Positions 24,116 to 31,958 of a stretch of 64,000 nt of DNA are shown one piece after another. Origin of the DNA: Streptosporangium roseum DSM 43021 (GTDB taxonomy: Bacteria > Actinomycetota > Actinomycetes > Streptosporangiales > Streptosporangiaceae); contig NC_013595.1 of the NCBI RefSeq assembly GCF_000024865.1, positions 4,526,001 to 4,590,000 on the forward strand, written 5' to 3'. Below the pieces are notes generated by a model, which was given only the letters and a program-made list of their open reading frames with translations, ran no database searches and was not told the DNA's origin. The position numbers and the translations under genes are program-made. Each line of letters starts with the position of its first letter. Positions within the stretch are counted from its first letter, which is position 1.

Positions 24116-26128
24116 TCACGCGCCGGTCAGCTGCGGCGGCAGGGGGCGGCGGTGCAGCACGTCCAGCCGGGAGACGGCGCGGGTGAGCACCACGTACAGC
24201 CGGTTGAGGCCCCGCTCCTCGGCTCCGACGATCTCCGCCGGCTCGGCCACCACCACGTGGTCGTACTCCAGGCCCTTGGCCATCGTCGCGGGCACCACGG
24301 TCACCCGCGCGCCGCCGCCCGTCTCGCCGGCCTCGGCGATCGTGACGCCCGCGTTCCACAGTGCCGCCGCCAGCCTTTCCACGGCGGCGTCGGCGGCGAC
24401 GACGGCGATCGAGCCGTCATGGCGCAGGGCGTCGCGCACCGCGGCGACGGTGGCGTGCGGCAGATCGGACACCTCCTCGACGCGGAGCCGGCCGTCGGTC
24501 CGGAACGAGCGCGTCGGCGGCACGTCCACCTTGAGCGCCCCGAGCAGGCGGTTGGCGAGCGCGACCACGTCCGAGGGCACGCGGAAACCTGTCGTCAACG
24601 CGATCACCTGGGCTTCCGGCTTGCCCAGGTGCGCCAGCCGTTCCCGCCAGTCGCGAGCGGCCCACGGCGTCGTGCCCTGCGCCAGGTCCCCCAGCACGGT
24701 GATCGAGCCGTGCTCGCTCCTGCGGGCGACGGCCCGGCACTGCATCGCCGACAGGTCCTGTGCCTCGTCGACGATCACGTGACCGTAGCTCCGCGGGCGT
24801 TCCAGCAGGCCGGCGACCTCGTCGATGAGCACGGTGTCGGCCGTCGACCACCTGGCGCTCTTGAACGTCCGCGGCGGCCTGGCCCATGTGATCGCCGCCT
24901 GTTCCCGCGGCGTCAGCGTCCCGTCCGCGGCGCGGGCGAGCGCGGCGGGGTCGCCGAGCAGCTCCGCGACGACCTCGTGCGGTCGTACGGCGGGCCACAC
25001 CGCGTCCAGGAACGGTGTGACGGCCCTGCCCATCTTGCGTGTCCAGGCGGCGCCGGTGGTCTGCCCGCGCGCCTCGGCCTGCCGTCGCAGCGCGGCCACG
25101 GTGCGGGAGAGCACGCGCTCGCGTCCGACGGCGTAGGGCGGGGCCTCGCGCCGGGTGTCGTCCACGATGCGCCGGAGGTCCTCCTGCGGTACGCGCCAGC
25201 GGTAGGAGCCGTCGGGGACGGTGAGCGGCTCGGCGGGCCTGCGCACCCGGCCGTAAAGGGCCCGGCGCAGCACGTCCGCCATGCGGGCGTCGTGCTTGAC
25301 GGTCGCGGCGGCCTCGCCGTCCACCTGCCGGATCGGGGCGTGGGCCAGCAGCCGCTCCATGGTCGTCTGCTCGACGTCCACCTCGCCCAACGCCGGCAGC
25401 ACCGCCGAGATGTAGCCGAGGAAGGCGTGGTTGGGGCCGAGGACCAGCACGCCCCCGCGTTCGAGCCGCTGCCGGTGGGCGTAGAGCAGGTAGGCGGCCC
25501 GGTGCAGGCCGACGGCGGTCTTGCCCGTCCCCGGAGCTCCCTGGACGCAGATCGAATCCTCCAGCCCGGCGCGGACCAGCTCGTCCTGCTCGGGCTGGAT
25601 GGTGGCGACGATGTCCCGCATCGGGCCGACGCGGGGACGCTCGATCTCGGCGGTCACGATCCGGCTCGCGGCCCCCAGGTCCTCGCCGCGGTCGAGCCGT
25701 TCGTCTTCGAACCCGGTCAGCGTCCTGCCCGCCCAGCCGAAGCGGCGGCGTACGGCGACGCCCTGGGGGTCGCGGGCGCCGGCCCGGTAGAACGCCCGCG
25801 AGACGGGGGCGCGCCAGTCGATCACCATCGGCTGCTGCCCCGCGTCGCCGGAGATGTGCCGGCGGCCGATGTAGTAGCGCTGGGCGCGGTGGTCGCCGGC
25901 GGCGGGGCCGGAGCCGAAGTCGAGGCGGCCGAAGAACGGCGGGCCGTCGGGCTCCTCGGCCAGCTCCTTGGCGAGGCTTTTGAGGTGCCGTCCGAGCCGC
26001 TCGGCGCTGTAGCGGTCGCCTGCCACCCGCTCGCCGACGACCACGTTCAGGCGGGCGCCGTCGAGCATCCTGCGCAATGCCGTCTCGCAGCGTGCGAGGT
26101 AGTCCTTCTCGTCTTCCAGCAGGGTCAT
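24116..26128 (-). CDS. helD: HelD-like RNA polymerase recycling ATPase
   Basis: A 670-residue SF1-helicase-like ATPase of the actinobacterial HelD/HelR group, which removes RNA polymerase from stalled or rifamycin-bound complexes. An N-terminal coiled coil (residues 1-60) is followed by YYIGRRHISGD and VIDWRAPVSRAFY. The ATPase core follows: a QPEQDELV Q-motif, Walker A GAPGTGKTA at residues 197-205, a VIVDEAQDLS Walker B and a final motif GLEYDHVVVAEP and RLYVVLTRA. The actinobacterial secondary-channel arm should be the first 60 residues. Divergent from a TetR gene with a strong operator between. No rifamycin-associated element was seen upstream, so its inducer is probably the TetR ligand. 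Confidence 0.88.
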   Translation of the reverse strand: MTLLEDEKDYLARCETALRRMLDGARLNVVVGERVAGDRYSAERLGRHLKSLAKELAEEPDGPPFFGRLDFGSGPAAGDHRAQRYYIGRRHISGDAGQQPMVIDWRAPVSRAFYRAGARDPQGVAVRRRFGWAGRTLTGFEDERLDRGEDLGAASRIVTAEIERPRVGPMRDIVATIQPEQDELVRAGLEDSICVQGAPGTGKTAVGLHRAAYLLYAHRQRLERGGVLVLGPNHAFLGYISAVLPALGEVDVEQTTMERLLAHAPIRQVDGEAAATVKHDARMADVLRRALYGRVRRPAEPLTVPDGSYRWRVPQEDLRRIVDDTRREAPPYAVGRERVLSRTVAALRRQAEARGQTTGAAWTRKMGRAVTPFLDAVWPAVRPHEVVAELLGDPAALARAADGTLTPREQAAITWARPPRTFKSARWSTADTVLIDEVAGLLERPRSYGHVIVDEAQDLSAMQCRAVARRSEHGSITVLGDLAQGTTPWAARDWRERLAHLGKPEAQVIALTTGFRVPSDVVALANRLLGALKVDVPPTRSFRTDGRLRVEEVSDLPHATVAAVRDALRHDGSIAVVAADAAVERLAAALWNAGVTIAEAGETGGGARVTVVPATMAKGLEYDHVVVAEPAEIVGAEERGLNRLYVVLTRAVSRLDVLHRRPLPPQLTGA

Positions 26129-26144
26129 CCCACACCACCAACCC

Positions 26145-26174
26145 TTAACTCGGTTAATTTATTAACCAGGTTAA
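26145..26174. promoter_or_regulatory. GGTTAAT palindromic operator between helD and TetR
   Basis: A perfect core GGTTAATTTATTAACC lies at 26152-26167, with outer half-sites TTAAC and GTTAA extending the symmetry to 26145-26174. It fills the 66-base divergent promoter, starting 17 bases from the HelD start and ending 21 bases from the TetR start. Both genes should be repressed together. Confidence 0.7.
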
Positions 26175-26194
26175 CAGCCCTGTAGGATGAATGC

Positions 26195-26836
26195 GTGACA
26201 GGACTTCGGCACATCAAGAGGCAGCGGATCCACGAGGCGATCTCCATGGCGGCGATCACGCTGTTCCTGGAGCGGGGCTTCGGTGAGGTGTCCGTCGCCG
26301 AGGTGGCGGCGGCCGCGGAGGTCTCCAAGCCGACCCTGTTCAAATACTTCGCCACCAAGGAGGACCTCGTCCTGCACCGGATCGCCGACCACCAGGGCGA
26401 GGCCGCGCGCGTCGTGCGCCGGCGCGGCCCGGAGGAGGGGCCGCTGGACGCGCTGGAGCGCCACTTCCTGGCCGGCCTGGAACGGCGCGACCCCGTCACC
26501 GGCCTCAACGACCACGCGGAGGTGCTCGCCTACCACCACATGGTCTTCTCCACCCCCAGCCTGGCGGCCCGCCTGTTCCACTACATGGCCATGGACGAGG
26601 AGGCGCTGGCCGAGGCGCTCGCCGAGGGGGCCGACGACCTGACCGCGCCTCTCCTGGCCGGCGAGGTGCTCGCCGTGCAGCGCGTGCTGGCCCGCCGGAA
26701 CTGGCGCAGGCTCGCCGGCGGGGAGACCGCCGCGCAGGCCTACCCCGAGGCCGTCCGTGCCGCCAGGCACGCCTTCGCCCTGGTGCGGAACGGTCCGGGC
26801 GACGCCGGGGCCTCCGGCGGCGCGGCGCCCCGTTAG
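26195..26836 (+). CDS. TetR family regulator divergent from helD
   Basis: A 213-residue TetR protein beginning at GTG (MTGLRHIKRQRIHEAISMAAI). Helix-turn-helix VAEVAAAAEVSKPTLFKYFATKEDL is canonical. The C-terminal domain has HMVFSTPSLAARLFHYMAMDEEALAEAL. It should bind the palindrome in the shared intergenic region. Its 3' end overlaps by four bases a decayed gene on the other strand. Confidence 0.85.
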   Translation: MTGLRHIKRQRIHEAISMAAITLFLERGFGEVSVAEVAAAAEVSKPTLFKYFATKEDLVLHRIADHQGEAARVVRRRGPEEGPLDALERHFLAGLERRDPVTGLNDHAEVLAYHHMVFSTPSLAARLFHYMAMDEEALAEALAEGADDLTAPLLAGEVLAVQRVLARRNWRRLAGGETAAQAYPEAVRAARHAFALVRNGPGDAGASGGAAPR

Positions 26837-27003
26837 ACGGCGTCGCCGTCCCGGGCGAAGGCCTTCAGCTGCGGGTCGAGGGGGCGTCGGTCATCCGGTT
26901 GGCGAAGGTCGAGATCGTGTAGACGCCGACCCCGAGGACGACTTCGAGGGCGTTCCGGCCGGCGCGGGGACGTAGCCGAACTTCTGCCGTACGGCCTCGA
27001 CGG
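26833..27003 (-). pseudogene. Remnant of a carboxymuconolactone decarboxylase/AhpD-family gene
   Basis: Read leftward, this stretch gives VEAVRQKFGYVPAPAG in one frame, then NALEVVLGVGVYTISTFANR and MTDAP in a second, then LDPQLKAFARDGDAV and a stop in a third. Together they match the C-terminal part of AhpD-like alkylhydroperoxidase proteins, with two frameshifts and no N-terminus. The remnant fills the 215-base gap left of the AlkZ-like gene. Confidence 0.7.
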
Positions 27004-27051
27004 TGGGGCGGGCGGCGCGGGGCCCGCGCTCCCCGTCCGGCGGGCGCCGGT

Positions 27052-28221
27052 CTACGCGTGGGCGCCCACGGTCACGGTGCCGACCGTCAGCCGGGGGACG
27101 CCTTCGAGGAACTCCCCGACCCGCTCCACCTGCTCGTCGAGCTCGTGGAGCCGGGCCGCGGTGAGAGGGGCGAACGGCTCCACGGTGATGTCGAGCCTGC
27201 GGCCGGAGCGGCGCAGATGCCAGACTCCGGCCGCCGTCCCGTCGACGAGCAGCACGGGGAAGTTCCCGGCCTGGCCGCCGGCCAGGGCGCGTTCGGCGGC
27301 CAGGCCCGGAAACAGCAGCTCGCGCGGATGGCAGCCGACGGTGTAGGCGTCGAAGTAGGGCAGCAGCCGCACTCCCCGGGGTGGCGTGGAGGGCATCACG
27401 GTGTCCCCGGCGACCAGCCAGGCCGTACCGCCGTCGACCTCCACCGTCTGGAGCTCGCCGGCCAGGGACGCGAACAGCTCGGCCGCCCACCGCCGCGGCG
27501 CGCCCAGCCACTGGGCGAACTGGGCCGGCGTGGCCGGGCCGTACGCGTGCAGGTAGTGCCGGACGACACCGGAGAGGGCGCCGGCCCGGTCGTCGGGCCG
27601 GAAGCCGGGCAGCCACCGCTGCGGGCTGGTGTAGGTGGTCTTCCGGCCCCGGTTGGGGCCGAAACACAGCGCGCCCCGGTTCGCCGCCGTGGACAGGGCC
27701 TGGCGCCAGCGCGGCCACATGCCCTGGAACGCCGGCATGACCAGGTCCCCGGCCCACGGGCCGGTGGCCGAGATGACCGCCTCGCTCAACTCGTCGGCGG
27801 TCAGCTCGGCGTCCCGCAGCGCGTCCGCGATCGCCGCGACGACCTCGTCGGTCTGCTCGGGCGTCATCCGTGCGTTCTTGGTGGGGTTGCCGAAGGAGGG
27901 GAGCGCGGACAGCGCGCCGGTCCACATGGGCAGGTCGCGGGCGGGCAGCAGGTGCACGGTGCCGCGGGGCCCGAACGTCTTCACCAGGTCGCGCTCACTC
28001 CACAGGGCCCGGCGGACGTCCTCGCGGGTGAGGCCGGAGATCCGTAGCCCGATGGACAGCTCCGCGGCGGACAGCACCTGGGCGTGCGCGCCGCACATGG
28101 CGGCGACGACGTCGGCCGGCCGGGCGTCCCGCGAGGGGGCCGACAGCGCGTGCCGCTCCAGGCGCCTGGCGTGGACCTCGCTCCATGACAGGTGCGTCTC
28201 CCGGCTCGTGGGGGTGATCAT
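27052..28221 (-). CDS. AlkZ-like winged-helix DNA-binding protein, HxQ type
   Basis: A 389-residue HTH_42/AlkZ-like protein. The catalytic-position motif reads HAQ in MCGAHAQVLSAAE, where the paralogue at 5254 reads QAQ. Further landmarks are WSERDLVKTFGPRGTVHLLPARDLP, the winged-helix core LSGVVRHYLHAYGPATPAQFAQWLG and the C-terminal LLPYFDAYTVGCHPRELLFPG. AAGGAG lies nine bases before the chosen ATG; an in-frame TTG three codons upstream is less likely. The family binds and may excise damaged bases. It is divergent from the WYL regulator, whose palindrome lies in the shared promoter. Confidence 0.83.
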   Translation of the reverse strand: MITPTSRETHLSWSEVHARRLERHALSAPSRDARPADVVAAMCGAHAQVLSAAELSIGLRISGLTREDVRRALWSERDLVKTFGPRGTVHLLPARDLPMWTGALSALPSFGNPTKNARMTPEQTDEVVAAIADALRDAELTADELSEAVISATGPWAGDLVMPAFQGMWPRWRQALSTAANRGALCFGPNRGRKTTYTSPQRWLPGFRPDDRAGALSGVVRHYLHAYGPATPAQFAQWLGAPRRWAAELFASLAGELQTVEVDGGTAWLVAGDTVMPSTPPRGVRLLPYFDAYTVGCHPRELLFPGLAAERALAGGQAGNFPVLLVDGTAAGVWHLRRSGRRLDITVEPFAPLTAARLHELDEQVERVGEFLEGVPRLTVGTVTVGAHA

Positions 28222-28347
28222 CGGGCACAACTCCTTCGGTGGTCGCGCTCGGCCGCGGCGCCACCGAACGCGACGGCGGGTGCGGCCGGCGGGACCGTGG
28301 TCCGTTCCGGGCCGCGATGCGGCGTCGTGCCCGACTTTAGAGCTCAG

Positions 28348-28368
28348 CTAGGACAGCTAGTGTCCTAG
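28348..28368. promoter_or_regulatory. CTAGGACA-N5-TGTCCTAG operator
   Basis: Perfect 8-base arms (28348-28355 and 28361-28368) enclose GCTAG. The element lies between the divergent AlkZ-like and WYL regulator genes, touching an alternative ATG of the latter. It is the likely binding site of the WYL protein or another regulator of the pair. Confidence 0.6.
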
Positions 28369-28389
28369 ATGGGTGGCATCCTGGAAACC

Positions 28390-29370
28390 ATGAGCGACAC
28401 TCCGGCGCGGCTGCTGAGCCTTCTCTCCCTGCTCCAGACCCCGCGTGAATGGCCCGGCAGCGAGCTGGCCGAGCGGCTTCGGGTCAGCCCGCGCACCATC
28501 CGCCGTGACATCGACCGCCTGCGCGAGCTGGGTTACCCGGTGCAGGCGAGCATGGGCGCGGTGGGCGGCTACCGCCTGGTCGCCGGCGCGGCCATGCCGC
28601 CGCTGCTGCTCGACGACGAGGAGGCGGTGGCCATCGCGGTCGGCCTGCGCACGGCCGCAGGGCATCCCGTGGACGGCATCGAGGAGGCCTCCGTGCGGGC
28701 TCTGGCCAAGCTCGAACAGGTGCTGCCCTCCCGGCTGCGGCACCGGGTCGGCGCCCTGAACGCCGCCACCGTCCCGATGCCGTCCGGGGGCGGGCCGACC
28801 GTCGATCCCGAGGATCTGACCGTGCTGGCCGCGGCGATCGCCAACCGCGAGCGGCTGCGCTTCGGCTACCGGTCGGGGGAGGGGGCCGAGAGCAACCGGC
28901 TGGCCGAGCCGCACCGCCTCGTGGCGGCCGGACGCCGCTGGTATCTGGTCGCCTACGACATCGACCGCGACGACTGGCGGATCTTCCGCGTCGACCGCAT
29001 CCGGCAGCCGCGGCCGACCGGCGCGCGGATCACCCCGCGCGAGCTACCCGCCGAGGACGCGGCCGCCTACGTCACCGGCAAGCTCCACAATCTGGTCCCC
29101 ACCTACCGGGCGGTGGCGACCCTGCACGCGCCGGTCGAGGAGGTCGCGAGGCGCCTGGGCGGCTCTCCGGGCGATCTGGAGCCGATCGACGAGCGCAGCT
29201 GCCGGCTGCGCGGGCGTCCCGAGACCCTGGAGTGGGCGGCGTTCCGGCTGGCCATGCTCGGTTGCGAGTTCGAGGTCCACGAGCCGCCGGAGCTCGTCGA
29301 ATACCTGCGCGCGCTGGGCACCCGGGTCACCCGCGCGGCGGGGCCCCGCGGTGGGGTCACGACCGGGTGA
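28390..29370 (+). CDS. YafY-type WYL-domain transcriptional regulator
   Basis: A 326-residue regulator with an N-terminal helix-turn-helix (MSDTPARLLSLLSLLQTPREWPGSELAERLRVSPRTIRRDIDRLRELG) and a central WYL domain (RLRFGYRSGEG, LVAAGRRWYLVAYDIDRDDWRIFRVDRI). A WCX-type C-terminal domain follows. WYL proteins bind nucleic acids or nucleotides and often regulate DNA-damage or phage-defence genes. Its divergent neighbour is an AlkZ-like repair protein, which fits a damage-responsive pair. An ATG seven codons upstream abuts the palindrome and is less likely to be used. It overlaps the 3' end of the next gene by 14 bases. Confidence 0.88.
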   Translation: MSDTPARLLSLLSLLQTPREWPGSELAERLRVSPRTIRRDIDRLRELGYPVQASMGAVGGYRLVAGAAMPPLLLDDEEAVAIAVGLRTAAGHPVDGIEEASVRALAKLEQVLPSRLRHRVGALNAATVPMPSGGGPTVDPEDLTVLAAAIANRERLRFGYRSGEGAESNRLAEPHRLVAAGRRWYLVAYDIDRDDWRIFRVDRIRQPRPTGARITPRELPAEDAAAYVTGKLHNLVPTYRAVATLHAPVEEVARRLGGSPGDLEPIDERSCRLRGRPETLEWAAFRLAMLGCEFEVHEPPELVEYLRALGTRVTRAAGPRGGVTTG

Positions 29371-29935
29371 ACCAGGTGACCCTGGCGCCGTTGCTGAAAG
29401 TCTCGGTCTGGGTGGGCGAGAACAGGGTGGGGCGGAAGTCGCCGGAGAAGGCGGAGATGCCCGCGCCCGCGACCACCGGGTAGCTCTTGATGATCAATTC
29501 GTCGATCTCCGGGAGGAGGGCGCCGGCCAGCTTGCCGCCGCCGGTGAGCCAGACGTCCTTGCCCGTCTCCTCGGCCTTGAGCTTCCTGACCAGGTCGACC
29601 GGGTCGGCGGTGACCAGCTCGACCGACGGGTCGGCGATCTCGCCGAGGGTGGTGGACACGACGTACTGGCGCATGTGGGCGTAGGGGCTGGTCACGTTGA
29701 CGGCCAGCGCGGGCTCGTAGGTGCCGCGGCCCATCACGAGCGTGTCGAAGGACTTGTTGGGCTCCTCGACCGCCATGCCCACGTGGGGACGGACATGGGT
29801 GGGGACGGTCTCCGGGTAGCGCGCGTTGATCCACGCGGCCATGTCATCGCCGAGCGGGAAGAACTCCCACTCGCCGCCGGGGCCGGAGATGTAGCCGTCG
29901 ATGGAGACGCCGACGTAGTACACAAGCTTCCGCAT
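29357..29935 (-). CDS. Dihydrofolate reductase-like (RibD C-terminal) protein
   Basis: A 192-residue protein of the DHFR/RibD_C fold: RKLVYYVGVSIDGYISGPGGEW, then TLVMGRGTYEPAL, YVVSTTL and DVWLTGGGKLAGALLPEIDELIIKSYPVVAG. It probably binds NADPH; the substrate is unknown. It is divergent from a TetR gene with a long inverted repeat between, so ligand-controlled expression is likely. The ATG giving MRKLVYY is preferred to one five codons upstream inside the repeat. Confidence 0.85.
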   Translation of the reverse strand: MRKLVYYVGVSIDGYISGPGGEWEFFPLGDDMAAWINARYPETVPTHVRPHVGMAVEEPNKSFDTLVMGRGTYEPALAVNVTSPYAHMRQYVVSTTLGEIADPSVELVTADPVDLVRKLKAEETGKDVWLTGGGKLAGALLPEIDELIIKSYPVVAGAGISAFSGDFRPTLFSPTQTETFSNGARVTWFTRS

Positions 29936-29941
29936 ACCAAA

Positions 29942-29997
29942 ACTCCGCATGTAGTACTATGAATGAAGTGATTTAAACGTAGTACTACAGGCGGAGT
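29942..29997. promoter_or_regulatory. 18-bp inverted repeat between reductase and TetR genes
   Basis: Arms at 29942-29959 (ACTCCGCATGTAGTACTA) and 29980-29997 match in 17 of 18 positions around a 20-base AT-rich centre. Each arm contains the 8-base palindrome TAGTACTA. The repeat spans almost the whole divergent promoter, starting seven bases from one start codon and ending seven bases from the other. Confidence 0.75.
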
Positions 29998-30004
29998 GGT
30001 GTCA

Positions 30005-30589
30005 ATGCGGAAAAACCCTGAAAGGCGTGCGGCGCTGGTCGATGCGGCCATCGAGGTGCTGGCGCGGGAAGGGGCGCGGGGGCTGACCTTCCGCGCGGTC
30101 GACGTGGAGGCGGGGGTGCCGGCGGGCACCTCGTCCAACTACTTCGCCAGCCGCGACGACCTGTTCACCCAGGCGGGCGGGCGGATCTACGAGCGGCTGC
30201 AGCCCGACGCGCCGACGATGGCCAAGGCCGCCGGCGTGTCGCGGGACCGGGCCGCGCTCACCGATCTCATGTACGAGCTGGTGGGGCGGATCGCCGCGTT
30301 CCGTACCGGTTACCTGGCCCTGCTGGAGCTGCGCCTGGAGGCGACCAGGCGGCCGGAGCTGCGTGCCGTGCTGACCGAGCGGGTGCGCGCGGACATCGAC
30401 GCCAACCTGAGCAACCACGCGGAGGCCCGCATGCCCGGCGACGCCACCTCGGTGCTGCTGCTCTACCTCGCGCTGAACTGGCTGATCGTGGAGCGGCTCA
30501 CGCTGCCGGAGATCTTCACGGAGCAGGAGGTCCGCGACCTGGTGGCGGCGGCCGTGGAGCGGGCCGTCCCGGAGGCGGTCACCGGCTGA
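30005..30589 (+). CDS. TetR family regulator of the DHFR-like gene
   Basis: A 194-residue TetR protein: MRKNPERRAALVDAAIEVLAREGARGLTFRAVDVEAGVPAGTSSNYFASRDDLF. The recognition region reads GVPAGTSSNYFASRDDL, a variant common in this subgroup. It should bind the inverted repeat just upstream, repressing itself and the reductase. It is convergent with the DUF5996 gene. Confidence 0.85.
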   Translation: MRKNPERRAALVDAAIEVLAREGARGLTFRAVDVEAGVPAGTSSNYFASRDDLFTQAGGRIYERLQPDAPTMAKAAGVSRDRAALTDLMYELVGRIAAFRTGYLALLELRLEATRRPELRAVLTERVRADIDANLSNHAEARMPGDATSVLLLYLALNWLIVERLTLPEIFTEQEVRDLVAAAVERAVPEAVTG

Positions 30590-30673
30590 GAGGTCGCCGC
30601 GGAGGCGGCCGGCGGCGATCCGAGCCGTGAGGTCGCCGGCGCCGCAAGGGACGCCGCCGCCCGGCGCTCCCGG

Positions 30674-31633
30674 CTACGCTCCGCCCGCCGGCGCCTCCGG
30701 GGGTTCCTGCTCCAGGACCGGGTCGGTGACCCCGGGTGGGCTGGTGCGCAGCTCCGAGTCCCAGTGAGCCCGCCGGGCGCCCGCCTGGTAGGCGCTTTCG
30801 AGGAAGTCCAGCACGGTGGCGACGGGGTCGTCGTGGGCGCGCGCGTCGTCGTAGCGCAGGACGGCCAGGTGGCTGCCCCGCTGCGGCAGCCAGGCGGCCT
30901 GCTCGGGACGGAGCGGTTCTTCGGCCAGGCCCGCCGGTTCGGGCGCGGTGTAGGAGTAGAACGCCGGCCAGGGCATCGCGTCGTCACCGAACCAGAACCC
31001 GCTGCTGATGACCTCCCGGGAGTAGGCCTCCCTGGTGACGGGGTCGGCCTGGGGCTCCGGGCCGGCCGAGCGGCCCGAGAAGCGGGTGACGGCGATGTCG
31101 AAGGTGTGCCAGAAATGGTGCACCGGGCTGATCTTGCCGCAGAACTCCGCGGAGAAGCGTTCCAGCACCAGGTTGACCTGGGACAGAATCTGCCAGTACC
31201 GGGTCACCATCGCCGGGTCGTAGTCGGCGTGCTTGGTGTCCTGGGCGAACGGTGTGCCGTCGGTGAGCCCGAACGGCACGGCCTCGATCCCGACCTCGAC
31301 GCCCAGGTCCTCCAGGGCCTCGAACAGGTTCCGGTGGAAGGAGGCGACCGACTGGCCGATCAGGCCGAAGCTCACGCTGTGCCCGTCCAGCCGGTTGACG
31401 ATCAGCCGGTGGCCGGCGAAGTCGAAGTCGACGGTGAAGATCGGCGTGCCGTCGAAGCCCCCTGACGGGCGCGTGGTGATGCCCCGCCCGGTCAGATGGA
31501 AGGGGACGTTCCACCAGTGGTTACGGCGGACGCTGGTGGCGAGCCGTACCTTGCCGACGATCTGCGTGAACCGGTGCACGGTCTCCTTTGTGCCGATCCA
31601 GTCCTCCAGTGGCATGGCGGGAAACCACTCCAT
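30674..31633 (-). CDS. DUF5996 family protein
   Basis: A 319-residue cytoplasmic protein of the DUF5996 family: WNVPFHLTGRGITTRPSGG near the N-terminus, GTPFAQDTKHADYDPAMVTRYWQILSQVNLVLERF in the centre and VHHFWHTFDIAVTRFSGR after that. Histidine and aspartate residues are conserved in the family, but no function is known. The ATG at 31633 follows GAGGGGG; an ATG 11 codons upstream is less likely. No operon partner is evident. Confidence 0.75.
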   Translation of the reverse strand: MEWFPAMPLEDWIGTKETVHRFTQIVGKVRLATSVRRNHWWNVPFHLTGRGITTRPSGGFDGTPIFTVDFDFAGHRLIVNRLDGHSVSFGLIGQSVASFHRNLFEALEDLGVEVGIEAVPFGLTDGTPFAQDTKHADYDPAMVTRYWQILSQVNLVLERFSAEFCGKISPVHHFWHTFDIAVTRFSGRSAGPEPQADPVTREAYSREVISSGFWFGDDAMPWPAFYSYTAPEPAGLAEEPLRPEQAAWLPQRGSHLAVLRYDDARAHDDPVATVLDFLESAYQAGARRAHWDSELRTSPPGVTDPVLEQEPPEAPAGGA

Positions 31634-31958
31634 CGCCGCCCCCTCACTTCTCCGCTCGGCGTTCACCGTCTCCGGTGCGCTCCTGGGGGGGAGTGCAGGG
31701 GCGCATATCTCCAGATTTTCCGCTAAAAGTAGTCATATCATGACCTAAAGTGATCAATCGCTCCGGCTCCCCTCTGACCTGCGCTTACTCCACGCCAAAG
31801 GAGGGAACGGAATCCATGACCGGACGGCCCGGGCCGGCCGGTCCCCGTGGCGGGTGACGCCGAGGGCTGTCGGCCGCCGGCGTAGCCGGCGCGCGCCGGC
31901 CCGCCGTCCTCGCCCCCGCACCGCCCGGCGCGCCCAGCTTCGCCGAGAGGAGACCGGG
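31634..31958. other. 325-bp divergent intergenic region
   Basis: It lies between the DUF5996 and beta-helix genes and probably holds both promoters. Bases 31710-31760 are AT-rich, with a GTCAT-ATC-ATGAC inverted repeat at 31732-31744. Nothing coding is seen. Confidence 0.5.

Noticed and set aside
24047..26185. A 712-codon open frame opposite the HelD gene
   Set aside because: Low-complexity translation, no domain, and Walker motifs are unmistakable on the other strand.
26129..26194. Rifamycin-associated element upstream of helD
   Set aside because: I looked for the inverted-repeat element known before helR genes and found only the TTAAC/GGTTAAT palindrome.
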